In this document: positions 49,100 through 59,005 of the stretch, piece by piece
Position numbering within the stretch: the first letter of the stretch is position 1
Layout of the letters: every line of letters begins with the position of its first letter
Notes under the pieces: model-generated
Database searches by the model: none
Seen by the model: only the letters and a program-made list of their open reading frames with translations
Told to the model about the DNA's origin: nothing
Assembly: GCA_910585205.1 (NCBI GenBank)
Contig: CAJUCC010000065.1
Span: forward strand, 8,633 to 72,632
Direction of reading: 5' to 3'
DNA from: an uncultured Lachnospiraceae bacterium
GTDB lineage: Bacteria; Bacillota; Clostridia; Lachnospirales; Lachnospiraceae
DNA length: 64,000 nt
Translations under genes and position numbers: made by a program

Positions 49100-51961
49100 A
49101 TGGCGAAAATAAAGGTACATGAACTTGCAAAAGAGCTGGATAAGCAAAGCAAAGAAATTATTGCTTTTTTACAGAATAAAGGGATCGAGGTAAAAGCGGC
49201 GCAGAGCTCCATGGAGGAGGAAACAGCCGATATGGTGCGCCGGGAAATGAGACAGAAGGCGGTTTCTCCGGCTGCCGGTGCGGAGAAAGCAGACCGGAGC
49301 GCAGAGGCGCCAAAGGCGGGGAAAGCCGCGGAAGCGCCGAAGCCGGAAATGCCGCGGCCGGAGAAGGGTGCACAAGCTCCGAAGCCGGAAAAGGGAACGG
49401 AACCGGCAAAGACCGCAGCCAAAGACGGGCAGGGAAGGCCGGAAGGTTCCCGGCCGGCACAGGAGCCGGTTAAGAAAAAGAAAAATATTATTTTTGTCAG
49501 CAATCCGCATAACAGTAAGATGTCGGGCGGACAGCGTCCCGCAATGCAGGGCGGCGAGAAAAGAAATAACAACCGCGGCGGGCGCAATGTCAGCAGCAGC
49601 AACAACAGCATCAAAAGGCCGCTGATCCGGCCGCTGACACCGCCGTCGCCCACGCCTTCCGTGGGACAGATCAAACCGTCCAATCCGCAGAAACAGAGCC
49701 AGTCCAGACCGGGGCAGGCAAGGGCGAAGGAAGGAACCAGACCGCAGCGGGAGAACGAACTGCAGAAAAATACAGCGGCCGTAAGACCGCAGGGAAATGA
49801 AAGAAGGCCGCAGGAGAGAACACAGGAGAGAACAGGTGGTAATAATGGTAACAGAGGCCGTCAGACGGATAACCACTCCGGCAATCAGCGCTTTTATAAG
49901 GATGCGCAGGGTTATCAGGGCGGCGGAAATCGTGGCAGGAATTATAACGATAGCGGCCGCACTGAAAAGGGAACTGGCCGGGAGGACAATAAATTCAGAA
50001 AGCCGGCAGGCGCTAAACCGTTTGCTCCGGAAACATCGGTAAAAGACGGCGAAAAGCATCGTGACGATGAAAAACGCCGTATGAATCAGGAACGTGACAA
50101 ACGTTCCAAGAAAGATGCGATCTACGAAGACGGCAACGGTAAGAATAAGAACAAACCGGGCAGATTTATCAAACCGGAGAAAAAGACGGAGGAAAAGCAG
50201 GAAGAAAAGATCAAAACGATCACACTGCCGGAAACGCTTACGGTAAAAGAACTTGCGGATAAGATGAAAATACAGCCGTCCGTTATCGTGAAAAAGCTGT
50301 TCCTGCAGGGACAGATCGTAACGGTTAATCAGGAGATCAGCTTTGAAACCGCGGAAGAGATCGCGATCGAATACGAAATTATCTGCGAGAAAGAAGTCAA
50401 AGTCGATGTGATCGAAGAACTGCTGCGGGAGGATGAGGAAAACGAAGAAAACATGGTAAAACGGCCGCCGGTAATTTGTGTTATGGGGCATGTAGACCAC
50501 GGGAAAACATCGCTTCTGGACGTTATCCGCAAGACGCATGTCACCGACAGAGAGGCGGGCGGTATTACGCAGCATATCGGGGCTTATACGGTGCGGATCG
50601 AGGACGAAAAGATTACGTTCCTGGATACGCCGGGGCATGAGGCGTTTACCGCGATGCGGATGCGGGGCGCGAACGCGACGGATATTGCCATTCTGGTCGT
50701 GGCGGCGGACGACGGTGTTATGCCGCAGACCGTGGAGGCGATCAATCATGCCAAGGCTGCCGGTACGGAGATTATCGTAGCGGTAAATAAGATCGATAAG
50801 CCGGGCGCCAATATCGACCGCGTGAAGCAGGAGCTGACCGAGTATGAGCTGATCCCGGTGGACTGGGGCGGAAGCACGGAGTTCGTTCCCGTATCGGCGA
50901 AAACGGGAGAGGGAATCGATGCACTGCTGGAGACGATTCTGCTGACGGCGGAAATTCTGGAGCTGAAGGCCAATCCGAAACGCCAGGCGAGAGGGCTTGT
51001 GATCGAGGCGGAACTGGACAGGGGACGCGGGCCGGTGGCCACGGTACTCGTACAGAAGGGTATGCTGCATGTGGGTGACTTTATTTCCGCAGGGGCCAGC
51101 CACGGCAAGGTCAGGGCGATGATCGATGACAAGGGGCGCAGAGTGAAGGAAGCAGGGCCTTCCACACCGGTTGAGATACTGGGGCTTTCCGACGTGCCGG
51201 GAGCCGGCGAGATCTTTATCGCCCATGAGAACGACAAGACGGCCAAATCGTATGCGGATACGTATCTGGCCCAGAATAAAGAAAAGAAACTGGAAGAGAC
51301 ACGGAGCAAAATGTCTCTCGACGATCTGTTTACGCAGATTCAGGCCGGCAATCTGAAAGAGCTGAACCTGATTGTCAAAGCCGATGTACAGGGCAGCGTG
51401 GAGGCCGTAAAGCAGAGCCTTCTGAAGCTGTCGAACGAAGAGGTGGTCGTAAAATGCATTCACGGCGGCGTGGGTGCCATCAACGAATCCGACGTCACGC
51501 TGGCGTCCGCTTCCAATGCGATTATCATCGGGTTTAATATCCGCCCGGATGCGACGGCCAAGGCGATTGCAGAGCGGGAAGGCGTGGACATCCGGCTGTA
51601 TAAGGTAATCTATCAGGCGATCGAAGATGTGGAAGCGGCAATGAAGGGTATGCTGGATCCCGTTTTCGAGGAAAAGGTGATCGGCCATGCCGAGGTGCGT
51701 CAGATTTTCAAAGCCTCCGCAGTCGGAAATATCGCGGGTTCCTATGTGCTGGACGGTATATTCCAGAGAGGATGCAAGATCAGAATCCGCAGAGGAGACG
51801 AACAGATTTACGAAGGCGCTCTGGCGTCCCTGAAGCGGTTTAAAGACGACGTAAAAGAAGTGAAGGCCGGATTCGAGTGTGGTCTGGTGTTTGAGGGCTT
51901 TGACCAGATGCAGGAGCTGGATATTGCAGAGGCCTATATTATGGTGGAAGTGCCCAGATAG
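49100..51961 (+). CDS. infB: Translation initiation factor IF-2
   Basis: 953 aa. ATG 49100 follows GGAGGTAG; an ATG at 49067 is inside ylxQ. IF2-N helices at the start (MAKIKVHELAKELDKQSKE in part) are followed by a long disordered Lys/Arg/Gln/Asn-rich region (about 60-375). A second IF2-N domain (LPETLTVKELADKMKIQP) precedes the G domain near residue 463 (GHVDHGKT, DTPGHEAF, NKID). Domains II, III and C close the protein with KLGNEEV-type and IFKASAVGNIAG segments. It recruits fMet-tRNA to the 30S subunit. Confidence 0.97.
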   Translation: MAKIKVHELAKELDKQSKEIIAFLQNKGIEVKAAQSSMEEETADMVRREMRQKAVSPAAGAEKADRSAEAPKAGKAAEAPKPEMPRPEKGAQAPKPEKGTEPAKTAAKDGQGRPEGSRPAQEPVKKKKNIIFVSNPHNSKMSGGQRPAMQGGEKRNNNRGGRNVSSSNNSIKRPLIRPLTPPSPTPSVGQIKPSNPQKQSQSRPGQARAKEGTRPQRENELQKNTAAVRPQGNERRPQERTQERTGGNNGNRGRQTDNHSGNQRFYKDAQGYQGGGNRGRNYNDSGRTEKGTGREDNKFRKPAGAKPFAPETSVKDGEKHRDDEKRRMNQERDKRSKKDAIYEDGNGKNKNKPGRFIKPEKKTEEKQEEKIKTITLPETLTVKELADKMKIQPSVIVKKLFLQGQIVTVNQEISFETAEEIAIEYEIICEKEVKVDVIEELLREDEENEENMVKRPPVICVMGHVDHGKTSLLDVIRKTHVTDREAGGITQHIGAYTVRIEDEKITFLDTPGHEAFTAMRMRGANATDIAILVVAADDGVMPQTVEAINHAKAAGTEIIVAVNKIDKPGANIDRVKQELTEYELIPVDWGGSTEFVPVSAKTGEGIDALLETILLTAEILELKANPKRQARGLVIEAELDRGRGPVATVLVQKGMLHVGDFISAGASHGKVRAMIDDKGRRVKEAGPSTPVEILGLSDVPGAGEIFIAHENDKTAKSYADTYLAQNKEKKLEETRSKMSLDDLFTQIQAGNLKELNLIVKADVQGSVEAVKQSLLKLSNEEVVVKCIHGGVGAINESDVTLASASNAIIIGFNIRPDATAKAIAEREGVDIRLYKVIYQAIEDVEAAMKGMLDPVFEEKVIGHAEVRQIFKASAVGNIAGSYVLDGIFQRGCKIRIRRGDEQIYEGALASLKRFKDDVKEVKAGFECGLVFEGFDQMQELDIAEAYIMVEVPR

Positions 51962-51974
51962 GAAGTAAGGGAAA

Positions 51975-52355
51975 ATGAGAAAAAACAGTATCAAAAACAC
52001 AAGGATCAACGGGGAGATACAGAGAGTGCTGGCGGAGATTATCCGCAGTGAGATCAAAGATCCCCGTATCGCGCCGCTGACTTCCGTCGTATCGGTGGAA
52101 GTCGCGCCGGATCTGAAAACCTGTAAGGCATGGATCAGCGTGCTCGGCGACGCGGAAGCCGCGGAGAATACGCTGGCGGGCCTGCGGAGCGCAGAGGGCT
52201 TTATCAGGACAAAACTTGCCAGAGAAGTCAATCTGCGCAATACGCCGGACATCCGCTTTATTATGGATCAGTCCATCGCCTATGGCGTGTCTATGTCAAA
52301 GAAGATAGACGAAGTAAATAAAGACTTAAAAGAAAGAGACGGAACCGAAACATGA
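51975..52355 (+). CDS. rbfA: Ribosome-binding factor A
   Basis: 126 aa KH-like protein for 16S 5' end and cold adaptation of 30S assembly. Motifs: RINGEIQRVLAEIIRSEIKDPRI, TSVVSVEVAPDLKTCKAWISVLG and VNLRNTPDIRFIMDQS. GGAAGTAAGGG precedes the ATG. Its stop overlaps the DHH gene by 4 nt (ATGA). Confidence 0.96.
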   Translation: MRKNSIKNTRINGEIQRVLAEIIRSEIKDPRIAPLTSVVSVEVAPDLKTCKAWISVLGDAEAAENTLAGLRSAEGFIRTKLAREVNLRNTPDIRFIMDQSIAYGVSMSKKIDEVNKDLKERDGTET

Positions 52356-53305
52356 TTCAGTTGTTGAATGAAATAAAAGGAGCGGCGACAATCGGCATCG
52401 GCGGCCATATCAGGCCGGACGGCGACTGTGTGGGCGCCTGCATGGCGCTGTATCTGTATCTGAAAAAGTGCATGCCGGAAGCGGATGTGCGTGTATATCT
52501 GGAACGGCCGGCCGATATTTTTGACACGATTGCGGGGACGGAGGAGATTCGGACACAGGCCGACGCGCAGGCGCCGGATGTGTTCTTTGCCCTGGACTGC
52601 GAGAGCAGCCGTCTTGGCGCGGCGAAGCCGTTGTTTGAACAGGCGGGCAAGAAGATAAACATTGACCATCATATCAGCAATATGGGCTGCGGCACGGTCA
52701 ATTACATCGATGCACAGGCGAGTTCCACAAGCGAGATGATCTACAGGCTGCTGGAGAAGGAGCGGATGGATGCGGAGATCGCGAAGGCGCTCTATATCGG
52801 CATGATCCATGATACGGGAGTGTTCCAGTACTCCAATACCTCTCCGGAGACGATGCGGATTGCGGCGGATCTGATGGAATATGGTTTTGACTTTTCCGGC
52901 CTGATTGCCCGTACATTTTATGAGAAAACGTATGTGCAGCATCAGATTATGGGCCGGGCGCTGCTGGAGAGTTTCCTGTTTTTGCACGGCAGATGCATTG
53001 TCAGCGTCGTGGACCGGAAACTGATGGAATTTTACAATGCCGCGCCGCAGGATCTGGACGGAATTGTCAGTCAACTGCGAGATACCCGGGGCGTGGACTG
53101 TGCGATCTTTATGTATGAGACGGACATTATGCAGTATAAGGTCAGCATGCGTTCCACAGACAGGGTGAATGTGGCGGAGATCGCTTCCTATTTTGGCGGC
53201 GGCGGCCATAAGAAAGCGGCGGGCTGTACCATGTCGGGGACATTCCACGATGTGGTGAACAATCTGTCCTTACATATCGAAAAGCAGCTTCAGGAGGAAC
53301 AGTGA
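52352..53305 (+). CDS. DHH/DHHA1 phosphoesterase (NrnA-like nanoRNase/pAp phosphatase)
   Basis: 317 aa. DHH motifs: GHIRPDGDCVGACMALYLYL, ALDCESSRLG, and the name motif NIDHHISNMG. A DHHA1 domain ends with YFGGGGHKKAAGC. Relatives degrade short oligoribonucleotides and dephosphorylate 3'-phosphoadenosine 5'-phosphate; some hydrolyse pApA. It lies in its usual place between rbfA and truB with overlaps of 4 nt on both sides. Confidence 0.93.
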   Translation: MIQLLNEIKGAATIGIGGHIRPDGDCVGACMALYLYLKKCMPEADVRVYLERPADIFDTIAGTEEIRTQADAQAPDVFFALDCESSRLGAAKPLFEQAGKKINIDHHISNMGCGTVNYIDAQASSTSEMIYRLLEKERMDAEIAKALYIGMIHDTGVFQYSNTSPETMRIAADLMEYGFDFSGLIARTFYEKTYVQHQIMGRALLESFLFLHGRCIVSVVDRKLMEFYNAAPQDLDGIVSQLRDTRGVDCAIFMYETDIMQYKVSMRSTDRVNVAEIASYFGGGGHKKAAGCTMSGTFHDVVNNLSLHIEKQLQEEQ

Positions 53306-54204
53306 TAAACGGAGTGGTGAATGTATACAAGGAGAAGGGCTATACTTCTCATGATGTGGTGGCCCGGCTCCGGGGCATTTTCGGGCAGAAAAAGATCGGG
53401 CATACGGGGACACTGGATCCGGAGGCGGAAGGTGTCCTCCCGGTATGTCTGGGGAATGCCACGAAACTGTGCGGCATGCTGACCGATAAGAGAAAAGAGT
53501 ATGTGGCCGAACTTTTGCTCGGTGTGACAACGGACACACAGGATATGACCGGTGCGGTGCTCTCGGAGCGGCCGGTTACGGCTTCTCCGGAGGAAATAAA
53601 AGCGACAGTTATGTCGTTTCTCGGCACATACGGGCAGCTTCCGCCCATGTTTTCGGCCTGTAAAGTAAACGGCAGGCGGCTTTATGAGCTGGCGCGGGAA
53701 GGAAAGGAAGTGGAGCGGCAGACGAGGCCGGTCACGATTTATGAACTGGATATTGTCTCGATGGAACTGCCGCTTGTCAGACTGCGGGTTTTGTGCTCCA
53801 AGGGGACCTATATCCGCACGCTCTGCCATGACATCGGGAAAAAGCTGGGCTGTGGCGGCGCCATGAAAAGCCTGCTGCGCACCCGGGTGGAACGGTTTAC
53901 GCTGGGCGGTGCAAAAACGCTTGCGCAGGTTGAAGAAGCGGTAAGGGCAGGCGCGGGCGATGCGCTGGTATTACCGGTGGATGCCATGTTTTCTCATTTG
54001 TCGGCCATAACGGTGAAGGACGGCTGTGAGGGGAGCGTGCAAAACGGCAATCCGCTTTTCCTGCGCCAGATTACGGGAAAGTCCGGTTGGACCGAGGGCG
54101 AACTGGCCCGGGTATATGACGGCGGCGGGACTTTTTATGGCATTTATGCCTTTCAGGTTATGAAAGGAAATTTCCGGCCCGAAAAAATGTTTCTGAGCCG
54201 GTAA
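53302..54204 (+). CDS. truB: tRNA pseudouridine-55 synthase
   Basis: 300 aa, GTG start (53302) overlapping the previous stop with AGGAGG upstream. Motifs: GVVNVYKEKGYTSHDVVARL, catalytic Asp in KIGHTGTLDPEAEGVLPV, and GTYIRTLCHDIG. A C-terminal PUA-like part follows (about 230-300, with DGCEGSVQNGNPL). It makes pseudouridine 55 in tRNA T loops. Confidence 0.96.
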   Translation: MINGVVNVYKEKGYTSHDVVARLRGIFGQKKIGHTGTLDPEAEGVLPVCLGNATKLCGMLTDKRKEYVAELLLGVTTDTQDMTGAVLSERPVTASPEEIKATVMSFLGTYGQLPPMFSACKVNGRRLYELAREGKEVERQTRPVTIYELDIVSMELPLVRLRVLCSKGTYIRTLCHDIGKKLGCGGAMKSLLRTRVERFTLGGAKTLAQVEEAVRAGAGDALVLPVDAMFSHLSAITVKDGCEGSVQNGNPLFLRQITGKSGWTEGELARVYDGGGTFYGIYAFQVMKGNFRPEKMFLSR

Positions 54205-54230
54205 ACGGAGAAGAGTATGAGGGAGAGACC

Positions 54231-55136
54231 ATGCGTTTGATACAGGGAACGGCGGACTTTATGCTGGATCAGGCATGTGCTGCCGCCATCGGAAAGTTTG
54301 ACGGCATACATAGAGGCCACCAGGAATTGCTGGCGCGCATTCTGAAGGAAAAGCAGTATCCGGCCGCCGTCTTTACGTTTGATCCGCCGCCGGCAGTATT
54401 TTTCGGGAGTGGGACGGGCGGACGGGAGCTGACAACGAGAGCGGAAAAGCGCCGGATATTTGAAAAGATCGGTGTGGATATTCTGATTGAATTTCCGCTG
54501 AACAACGGGACGGCAGCCACGCCGCCGGCGGATTTTGTGCGGGAGATTCTCGTAAAGCGGATGAAAACGGCACTGGTGGTGGCGGGAACGGATGTGACGT
54601 TCGGCGCGGGCGGCCGCGGCGACAGCGCGCTGCTGGCACGGTACGGGGAAAAACTCGGCTATCGGGTGGAGATTATCGACAAGGTTTGTGCGGACGGCCG
54701 GGAGATCAGTTCCAGCCGGATCCGGGAGGCGCTGCAGGCGGGGCAGATGGAAGCGGTGCATGCGCTGATCGGGTATCCGTACAGTGTCACGGGAACCGTG
54801 GTGCAAGGCAGGCAGCTTGGCAGAACGCTCGGCATGCCTACGGTCAATCTGCTGCCGCCGGCGGATAAACTGCTGCCGCCCTGCGGCGTTTATTTTTCGT
54901 ATGTATCCTGGCGGGGAAGACATTATAAGAGCATCAGCAATGTGGGGTACAAACCGACGGTCAGCGACCGGCGGGTAATGGGGGTGGAAACCTATCTGTA
55001 TGATTTCGATGAAGATATTTACGGCATGGAAATCACGGTGAATCTGCTGAAATTCAAACGTCCGGAAATGAAATTTGATTCCGTACAACAGCTTATGGCC
55101 CAGATGCAGAGAGACATTGCAGAGGGGAAACGGTAA
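54231..55136 (+). CDS. ribF: Bifunctional riboflavin kinase/FMN adenylyltransferase
   Basis: 301 aa. The N-terminal adenylyltransferase domain (1-185) has IGKFDGIHRGHQELL, TFDPPPAVFF, FVREILVKRM and SSSRIR as SSSRI within EISSSRIREAL. The C-terminal kinase (about 190-301) has TVVQGRQLGRTLGMPTVNL and SNVGYKPTV. It makes FMN and FAD. Closes the rimP operon, 26 nt after truB. Confidence 0.96.
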   Translation: MRLIQGTADFMLDQACAAAIGKFDGIHRGHQELLARILKEKQYPAAVFTFDPPPAVFFGSGTGGRELTTRAEKRRIFEKIGVDILIEFPLNNGTAATPPADFVREILVKRMKTALVVAGTDVTFGAGGRGDSALLARYGEKLGYRVEIIDKVCADGREISSSRIREALQAGQMEAVHALIGYPYSVTGTVVQGRQLGRTLGMPTVNLLPPADKLLPPCGVYFSYVSWRGRHYKSISNVGYKPTVSDRRVMGVETYLYDFDEDIYGMEITVNLLKFKRPEMKFDSVQQLMAQMQRDIAEGKR

Positions 55137-55144
55137 ATTGGTAC

Positions 55145-55173
55145 TTGTAGTTTTGGACGGTATCACTTACAAT
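55145..55173 (+). promoter_or_regulatory. Candidate promoter of the Na/Pi transporter gene
   Basis: TTGTAG (55145-55150), 17 nt, TACAAT (55168-55173), 46 nt before the ATG. Moderate match. Confidence 0.45.
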
Positions 55174-55219
55174 AAGATTGTGGAATTTTCAAAGGATAAA
55201 AGATGAGAGGGCACACAGG

Positions 55220-56878
55220 ATGAATGCTTCGGTATTATTGTCAATGGCAGGCGGACTCGGCCTGTTTCTGTTCGGTATGAAACTGATGAGTGAGGGAATT
55301 GAAAAGGCCGCCGGCGCCAAACTGCGCGGTATTCTTGAATTTTTCACGACGAATCGTTTTACAGGTATGATTGTCGGCGTTGTCTTTACGGCGATTATCC
55401 AGTCATCAAGCGCCTGTACGGTTATGGTTGTCAGTTTTGTGAACTCCGGTCTGATGAATCTGTATCAGGCGGCGGGCGTCATATTCGGCGCCAATATCGG
55501 TACGACGGTAACGTCTCAGCTGGTTTCTTTTAACTTATCTGAAATTGCTCCCGTATTTTTGCTTGGCGGCGTACTGGCTGTCATGTTCGTAAAAAATAAT
55601 ATGGTAAAGAAGATCGGGGAGATCGTTCTGGGATTCGGTGTGCTTTTTATGGGACTTTCGGGGATGTCAGGCGCCATGGCGGGCCTGAAGGAAGACCCGG
55701 CACTTGTAAACCTTTTTGCTTCTTTGACAAGTCCTGTTTTGGCGGTGCTTCTGGGGACGGTTGTGACGACGGTGATTCAGAGTTCCTCTGTGACGGTCAG
55801 TATCGTTTTGCTGATGGCCAATCAGGGGCTGCTGGAAATGCCGATCTGCATCTATATTATGCTCGGCTGTAATATCGGCGCCTGTGCCTCGGCGACACTG
55901 GCCAGTCTAGCCGGAAAAAAGGACGCCAGACGGGCGGCTATGATTCATCTGCTTTTCAATATATTCGGTACGATTATATTTTACGTTATTTTCCTCTTTG
56001 CCATGGATCCTGCCGTTTCGCTCTTTATGCGGATCTCGGGCGGTAATCCGGGCAGATGTGTGGCAAATGCCCATACGATTATCAAGATTCTGCAGGTGAT
56101 TCTTCTGTTCCCGTTTGCGGGTATGATCGTGAAACTGACCTATATTCTGGTACCCGGCGATGACCAGAAAGTGGGATACCGCGACAGCTTCCAGTTAAAA
56201 TACATCGGCGACAAAGTTGTGTTTAATCCGGCGACGGCGGTTGTGGAGGTAATCAAGGAGATCGAACGGATGGCAGAGCTCGCATCCGAGAACCTGAACC
56301 GCGCCATGAACGCGCTGATTACTCTGGATGAGGAAGACATAGAAGAGGTCTATGCGGTCGAAAAAAATATCAATTTCCTGAATCACGCCATAACCAATTA
56401 TCTGGTGAAAATCAATCAAACAACGCTGCCGATCGAAGACCTGAAAAGCATCGGCGCGCTGTTCCATGTGGTAAATGATATTGAACGAATCGGCGACCAT
56501 GCGGAAAATGTGGCGGATTCCGCGCGTCAGCGAAAGGAAAAAGGAACCGGATTCAGCAAAATCGCGCAGAGAGAGTTGAATGATATGATGGAAATGGTCA
56601 ATAAGATCATGCGCTATTCCGTGGATATGTTTGCCCGCAGCAACGAGGAGCATATGGAGGACATTATAGGACTGGAGGACGCCATCGACACAAAGGAACG
56701 TGAGCTGCAGCAGCTCCATGTGGAACGTCTGACCAGAAACGAGTGCACGCCGGAGGCGGGGATGCTCTTTTCGGATATTATATCGGGGCTGGAACGCGTG
56801 TCGGATCATGCGACCAATATTGCCTTTGCCATTTTGCGCAGTGAAAATGATGATGCGGAGGAAAAAAAGGCGGTGTAA
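55220..56878 (+). CDS. Na/Pi cotransporter family protein with PhoU domain
   Basis: 552 aa, ATG 55220 with AGAGGG upstream. About nine membrane helices in two Na/Pi repeats carry the matched QSSSA and QSSSV motifs (AIIQSSSACTVM, VIQSSSVTVSIV) and GANIGTTVT/GCNIGACASAT. The C-terminal third (about 345-545) holds PhoU-like three-helix bundles (IERIGDHAENVADSA; ERVSDHATNIAFAI). It probably imports phosphate with sodium and is controlled through the PhoU part. Single-gene unit ended by a terminator. Confidence 0.94.
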   Translation: MNASVLLSMAGGLGLFLFGMKLMSEGIEKAAGAKLRGILEFFTTNRFTGMIVGVVFTAIIQSSSACTVMVVSFVNSGLMNLYQAAGVIFGANIGTTVTSQLVSFNLSEIAPVFLLGGVLAVMFVKNNMVKKIGEIVLGFGVLFMGLSGMSGAMAGLKEDPALVNLFASLTSPVLAVLLGTVVTTVIQSSSVTVSIVLLMANQGLLEMPICIYIMLGCNIGACASATLASLAGKKDARRAAMIHLLFNIFGTIIFYVIFLFAMDPAVSLFMRISGGNPGRCVANAHTIIKILQVILLFPFAGMIVKLTYILVPGDDQKVGYRDSFQLKYIGDKVVFNPATAVVEVIKEIERMAELASENLNRAMNALITLDEEDIEEVYAVEKNINFLNHAITNYLVKINQTTLPIEDLKSIGALFHVVNDIERIGDHAENVADSARQRKEKGTGFSKIAQRELNDMMEMVNKIMRYSVDMFARSNEEHMEDIIGLEDAIDTKERELQQLHVERLTRNECTPEAGMLFSDIISGLERVSDHATNIAFAILRSENDDAEEKKAV

Positions 56879-56882
56879 CGAG

Positions 56883-56904
56883 AAGGGGCCTGCAGCCCCT
56901 TTTT
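56883..56904 (+). terminator. Rho-independent terminator after the Na/Pi gene
   Basis: AAGGGGC (56883-56889), loop CTGCA, GCCCCTT (56895-56901), T run to 56904. Confidence 0.9.
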
Positions 56905-56940
56905 CTGACAGAATCAACACTTTTCAGATCAAATTTGACA

Positions 56941-56969
56941 TTGAACCCTGCTGAAAACTCCATTATAAT
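56941..56969 (+). promoter_or_regulatory. Promoter of the LytTR two-component operon
   Basis: TTGAAC (56941-56946), 17 nt, TATAAT (56964-56969), 55 nt before the ATG. Two TTGACA-like words nearby (56935, 56978) may be additional sites. Confidence 0.6.
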
Positions 56970-57023
56970 AAGTAGTATTGACATGGATGGTACTTTTGAC
57001 TTAATGGATGAAAGGTGGTTGTT

Positions 57024-57722
57024 ATGAGAATTGCCATATGTGACGATTGCCGTGAAGATGCCTTGTATCTGCAGTCTTTGCTTGGCGGGATACATATGAC
57101 CGTTTTATATGGGACCGCACGGGAACTTTTGGCAGATGTACGGGATGGCAGAATATCATATGATTTGTATCTGTTGGACATTTATCTGGATTCTATGGAC
57201 GGTATCCGGCTGGCAAAACAGATCCGGCTGGTGGATGAGTACGGAGCGGTTTGCTTTGTATCTTCCAGCGATGCATTTTACCGGGAGGCGTATGACCTGT
57301 ATGCCGTTCAGTATCTGTTGAAGCCGGTGGAACCGGAAACCCTTCGTCAGCTTCTGGAACGGGTGGCCCGCCATGTTGCAAAAAATAAAGAGCTTTCTCT
57401 GCATTTCCGCTGGCGGGGGCAGTTGGGGGCCATTCCCTATAACAGGATTCTGTTTGTGAGCAGCGGGGCGCATACGCTGTCCATTTACTGCCGGGACGGT
57501 TATATTCAGTCCTGTACGGGCAGACTGGACGAGATTGCCGAGCGGGTCGCGGGCGATACTTTCTGCCGGTGTCACCAGAGTTATCTGGTTAATATGTATT
57601 ATGTTGACAATCTGGACGGGAACGACATGACGCTTGCCGGGTATCATATCCCCATATCCAGAAGGTATGCCGCAGAAGTCAAAAAGCGGTACCGGGAGAT
57701 CTTGTTTGAGGAGATGGATTGA
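57024..57722 (+). CDS. LytTR-family response regulator (AgrA-like)
   Basis: 232 aa, ATG 57024 after AAAGGTGG. The receiver (1-120) has CDDC, phospho-Asp in LYLLDIYLDSMDG and Lys in YLLKPVE. The LytTR DNA-binding domain (about 130-232) has IPYNRILFVSSGAHTLSIY, FCRCHQSYLVNMYYVD and the closing ISRRYAAEVKKRY. Such regulators work with GHKL kinases in peptide sensing, bacteriocin or competence systems. Its partner kinase, in the next overlapping gene, is interrupted. No peptide precursor gene was found nearby. Confidence 0.92.
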   Translation: MRIAICDDCREDALYLQSLLGGIHMTVLYGTARELLADVRDGRISYDLYLLDIYLDSMDGIRLAKQIRLVDEYGAVCFVSSSDAFYREAYDLYAVQYLLKPVEPETLRQLLERVARHVAKNKELSLHFRWRGQLGAIPYNRILFVSSGAHTLSIYCRDGYIQSCTGRLDEIAERVAGDTFCRCHQSYLVNMYYVDNLDGNDMTLAGYHIPISRRYAAEVKKRYREILFEEMD

Positions 57723-59002
57723 TGCAGACAGCATTTTTGCGGGAAGTTTCCATACTCTGGTGCCTTTTTCATATTCTGATTCTTTTTATGCTTCTGTATC
57801 GTTCCCGTTTTTCCCGGAAAACAACAATCTTGCTGACCGTTCTCTGCATGACGCCGGTCGGGTTGGCGAATGTTGCGGGGCTGTACCTGTTGGGTGCGGA
57901 ACGGATGGGAAAGCTGTTTTATCTGACCTGCACGATTCCCAGCCTAGTGTTTTATTATCTGATGTCCAAAGACCGCAAAGGGCGGTTTTTATTTACGTTT
58001 TGTGTGGCGGATACGGTGGCCTACTGGATTATCATTGTCACCAACCTGTTGGACTATTACGCAGGGGGCGGCCGGTGTATTCTGATGTTTATTGGCAGGC
58101 TGATATTGTTCCCGCTTGTTGAATGGTATGCTTACCGGAGAATACGCAATCCCTATATCGAACTGCAGGACTCGGTGGAGAAAGGATGGAATATTTTTGC
58201 AGCCATGGCCGCGCTCTATTATGCGCTGCTGATTGCAATGTCCAACTTCCCTTCGATTATCACGAGCCGTCCGCACGACATGGGCGCCTATCTGCTTGTG
58301 CTGATGCCGATGACATATGCCACGATCTTTTCCGCTCTGTACCGGCAGCTTTTGCTGTACCGGAAAAAGCAGGAGGACCGGCTGCTTGTGGAACGTCAGC
58401 AGCAGTTGGAGGCACAGATTGAAAATCAGCAGTTTATCCGCAGGCTGCAGCATGATATGCGGGCGCATATCGTGACGCTTTCGGGGCTGTTGTTTACGTA
58501 GAAGACGGAGGAGGCGCAGAATTATCTGCAAAAGCTGATTGCGGGACAGGACAAATCCCGCCAGGTTTACTGCGGCAATCCCTATCTCAACTCGGTGTTC
58601 AGCCATTATGTGATGAAATTTGATGAATGGAAAATTCCCTTTCATCTGGATATTCAGATCAATGAGGAAGGGCTTCCCTTTATGGAATTGAGTCAGATTC
58701 TTTCAAACGGACTGGAAAACGCATATGATGCCTCGTGCCGTCTGAAGGAGGTGCAGCTTCCGGCGGAGGCACAGATACAGATGCGCTCACGCGGCGACTG
58801 GCTGATTATCCGCATAAAAAACCGTTGCCGGGAGGATCTGCATGTCGGGAAAGGGACGATTCCGGTCACGGATAAAACCGGACCGGAGCATGGCTTTGGC
58901 ATGCAGACGATGGTTGATGCGGCGGAGCGGCTTGGCGGTGAGCTGATCTGCTTTACACAGGGAGGATATTTTATATTGGATGTGATGGCAAGGGGGGGGT
59001 GA
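57722..59002 (+). pseudogene. GHKL sensor histidine kinase interrupted by in-frame amber codon
   Basis: The start ATG at 57722 overlaps the regulator stop (TGATG). Residues 1-259 (57722-58498) contain about six membrane helices, a coiled coil and the H box LQHDMRAHIVTLSGLLF. A TAG at 58499-58501 ends the frame. The same frame then continues without further stop to TGA at 59000-59002: KTEEAQNYLQKLIAG, N box SQILSNGLENAYDA, and G box EHGFGMQTMVDAAERLGG. Full length would be about 426 aa. A single CAG- or AAG-to-TAG change explains it. The first half alone would lack the ATPase. It could be a recent nonsense mutation, a sequencing error or suppressed. Confidence 0.85.
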
Positions 59003-59005
59003 AAC

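Noticed and set aside
49169..52252. Very long minus-strand frame opposite infB and rbfA
   Set aside because: Shadow of infB codon usage; the plus strand has full IF-2 motifs and ribosome sites.
58499..58501. Pyrrolysine or selenocysteine readthrough at the amber codon
   Set aside because: Selenocysteine uses TGA, and no pylT/pylS signal or recoding hairpin was seen; a simple nonsense change explains the data better.
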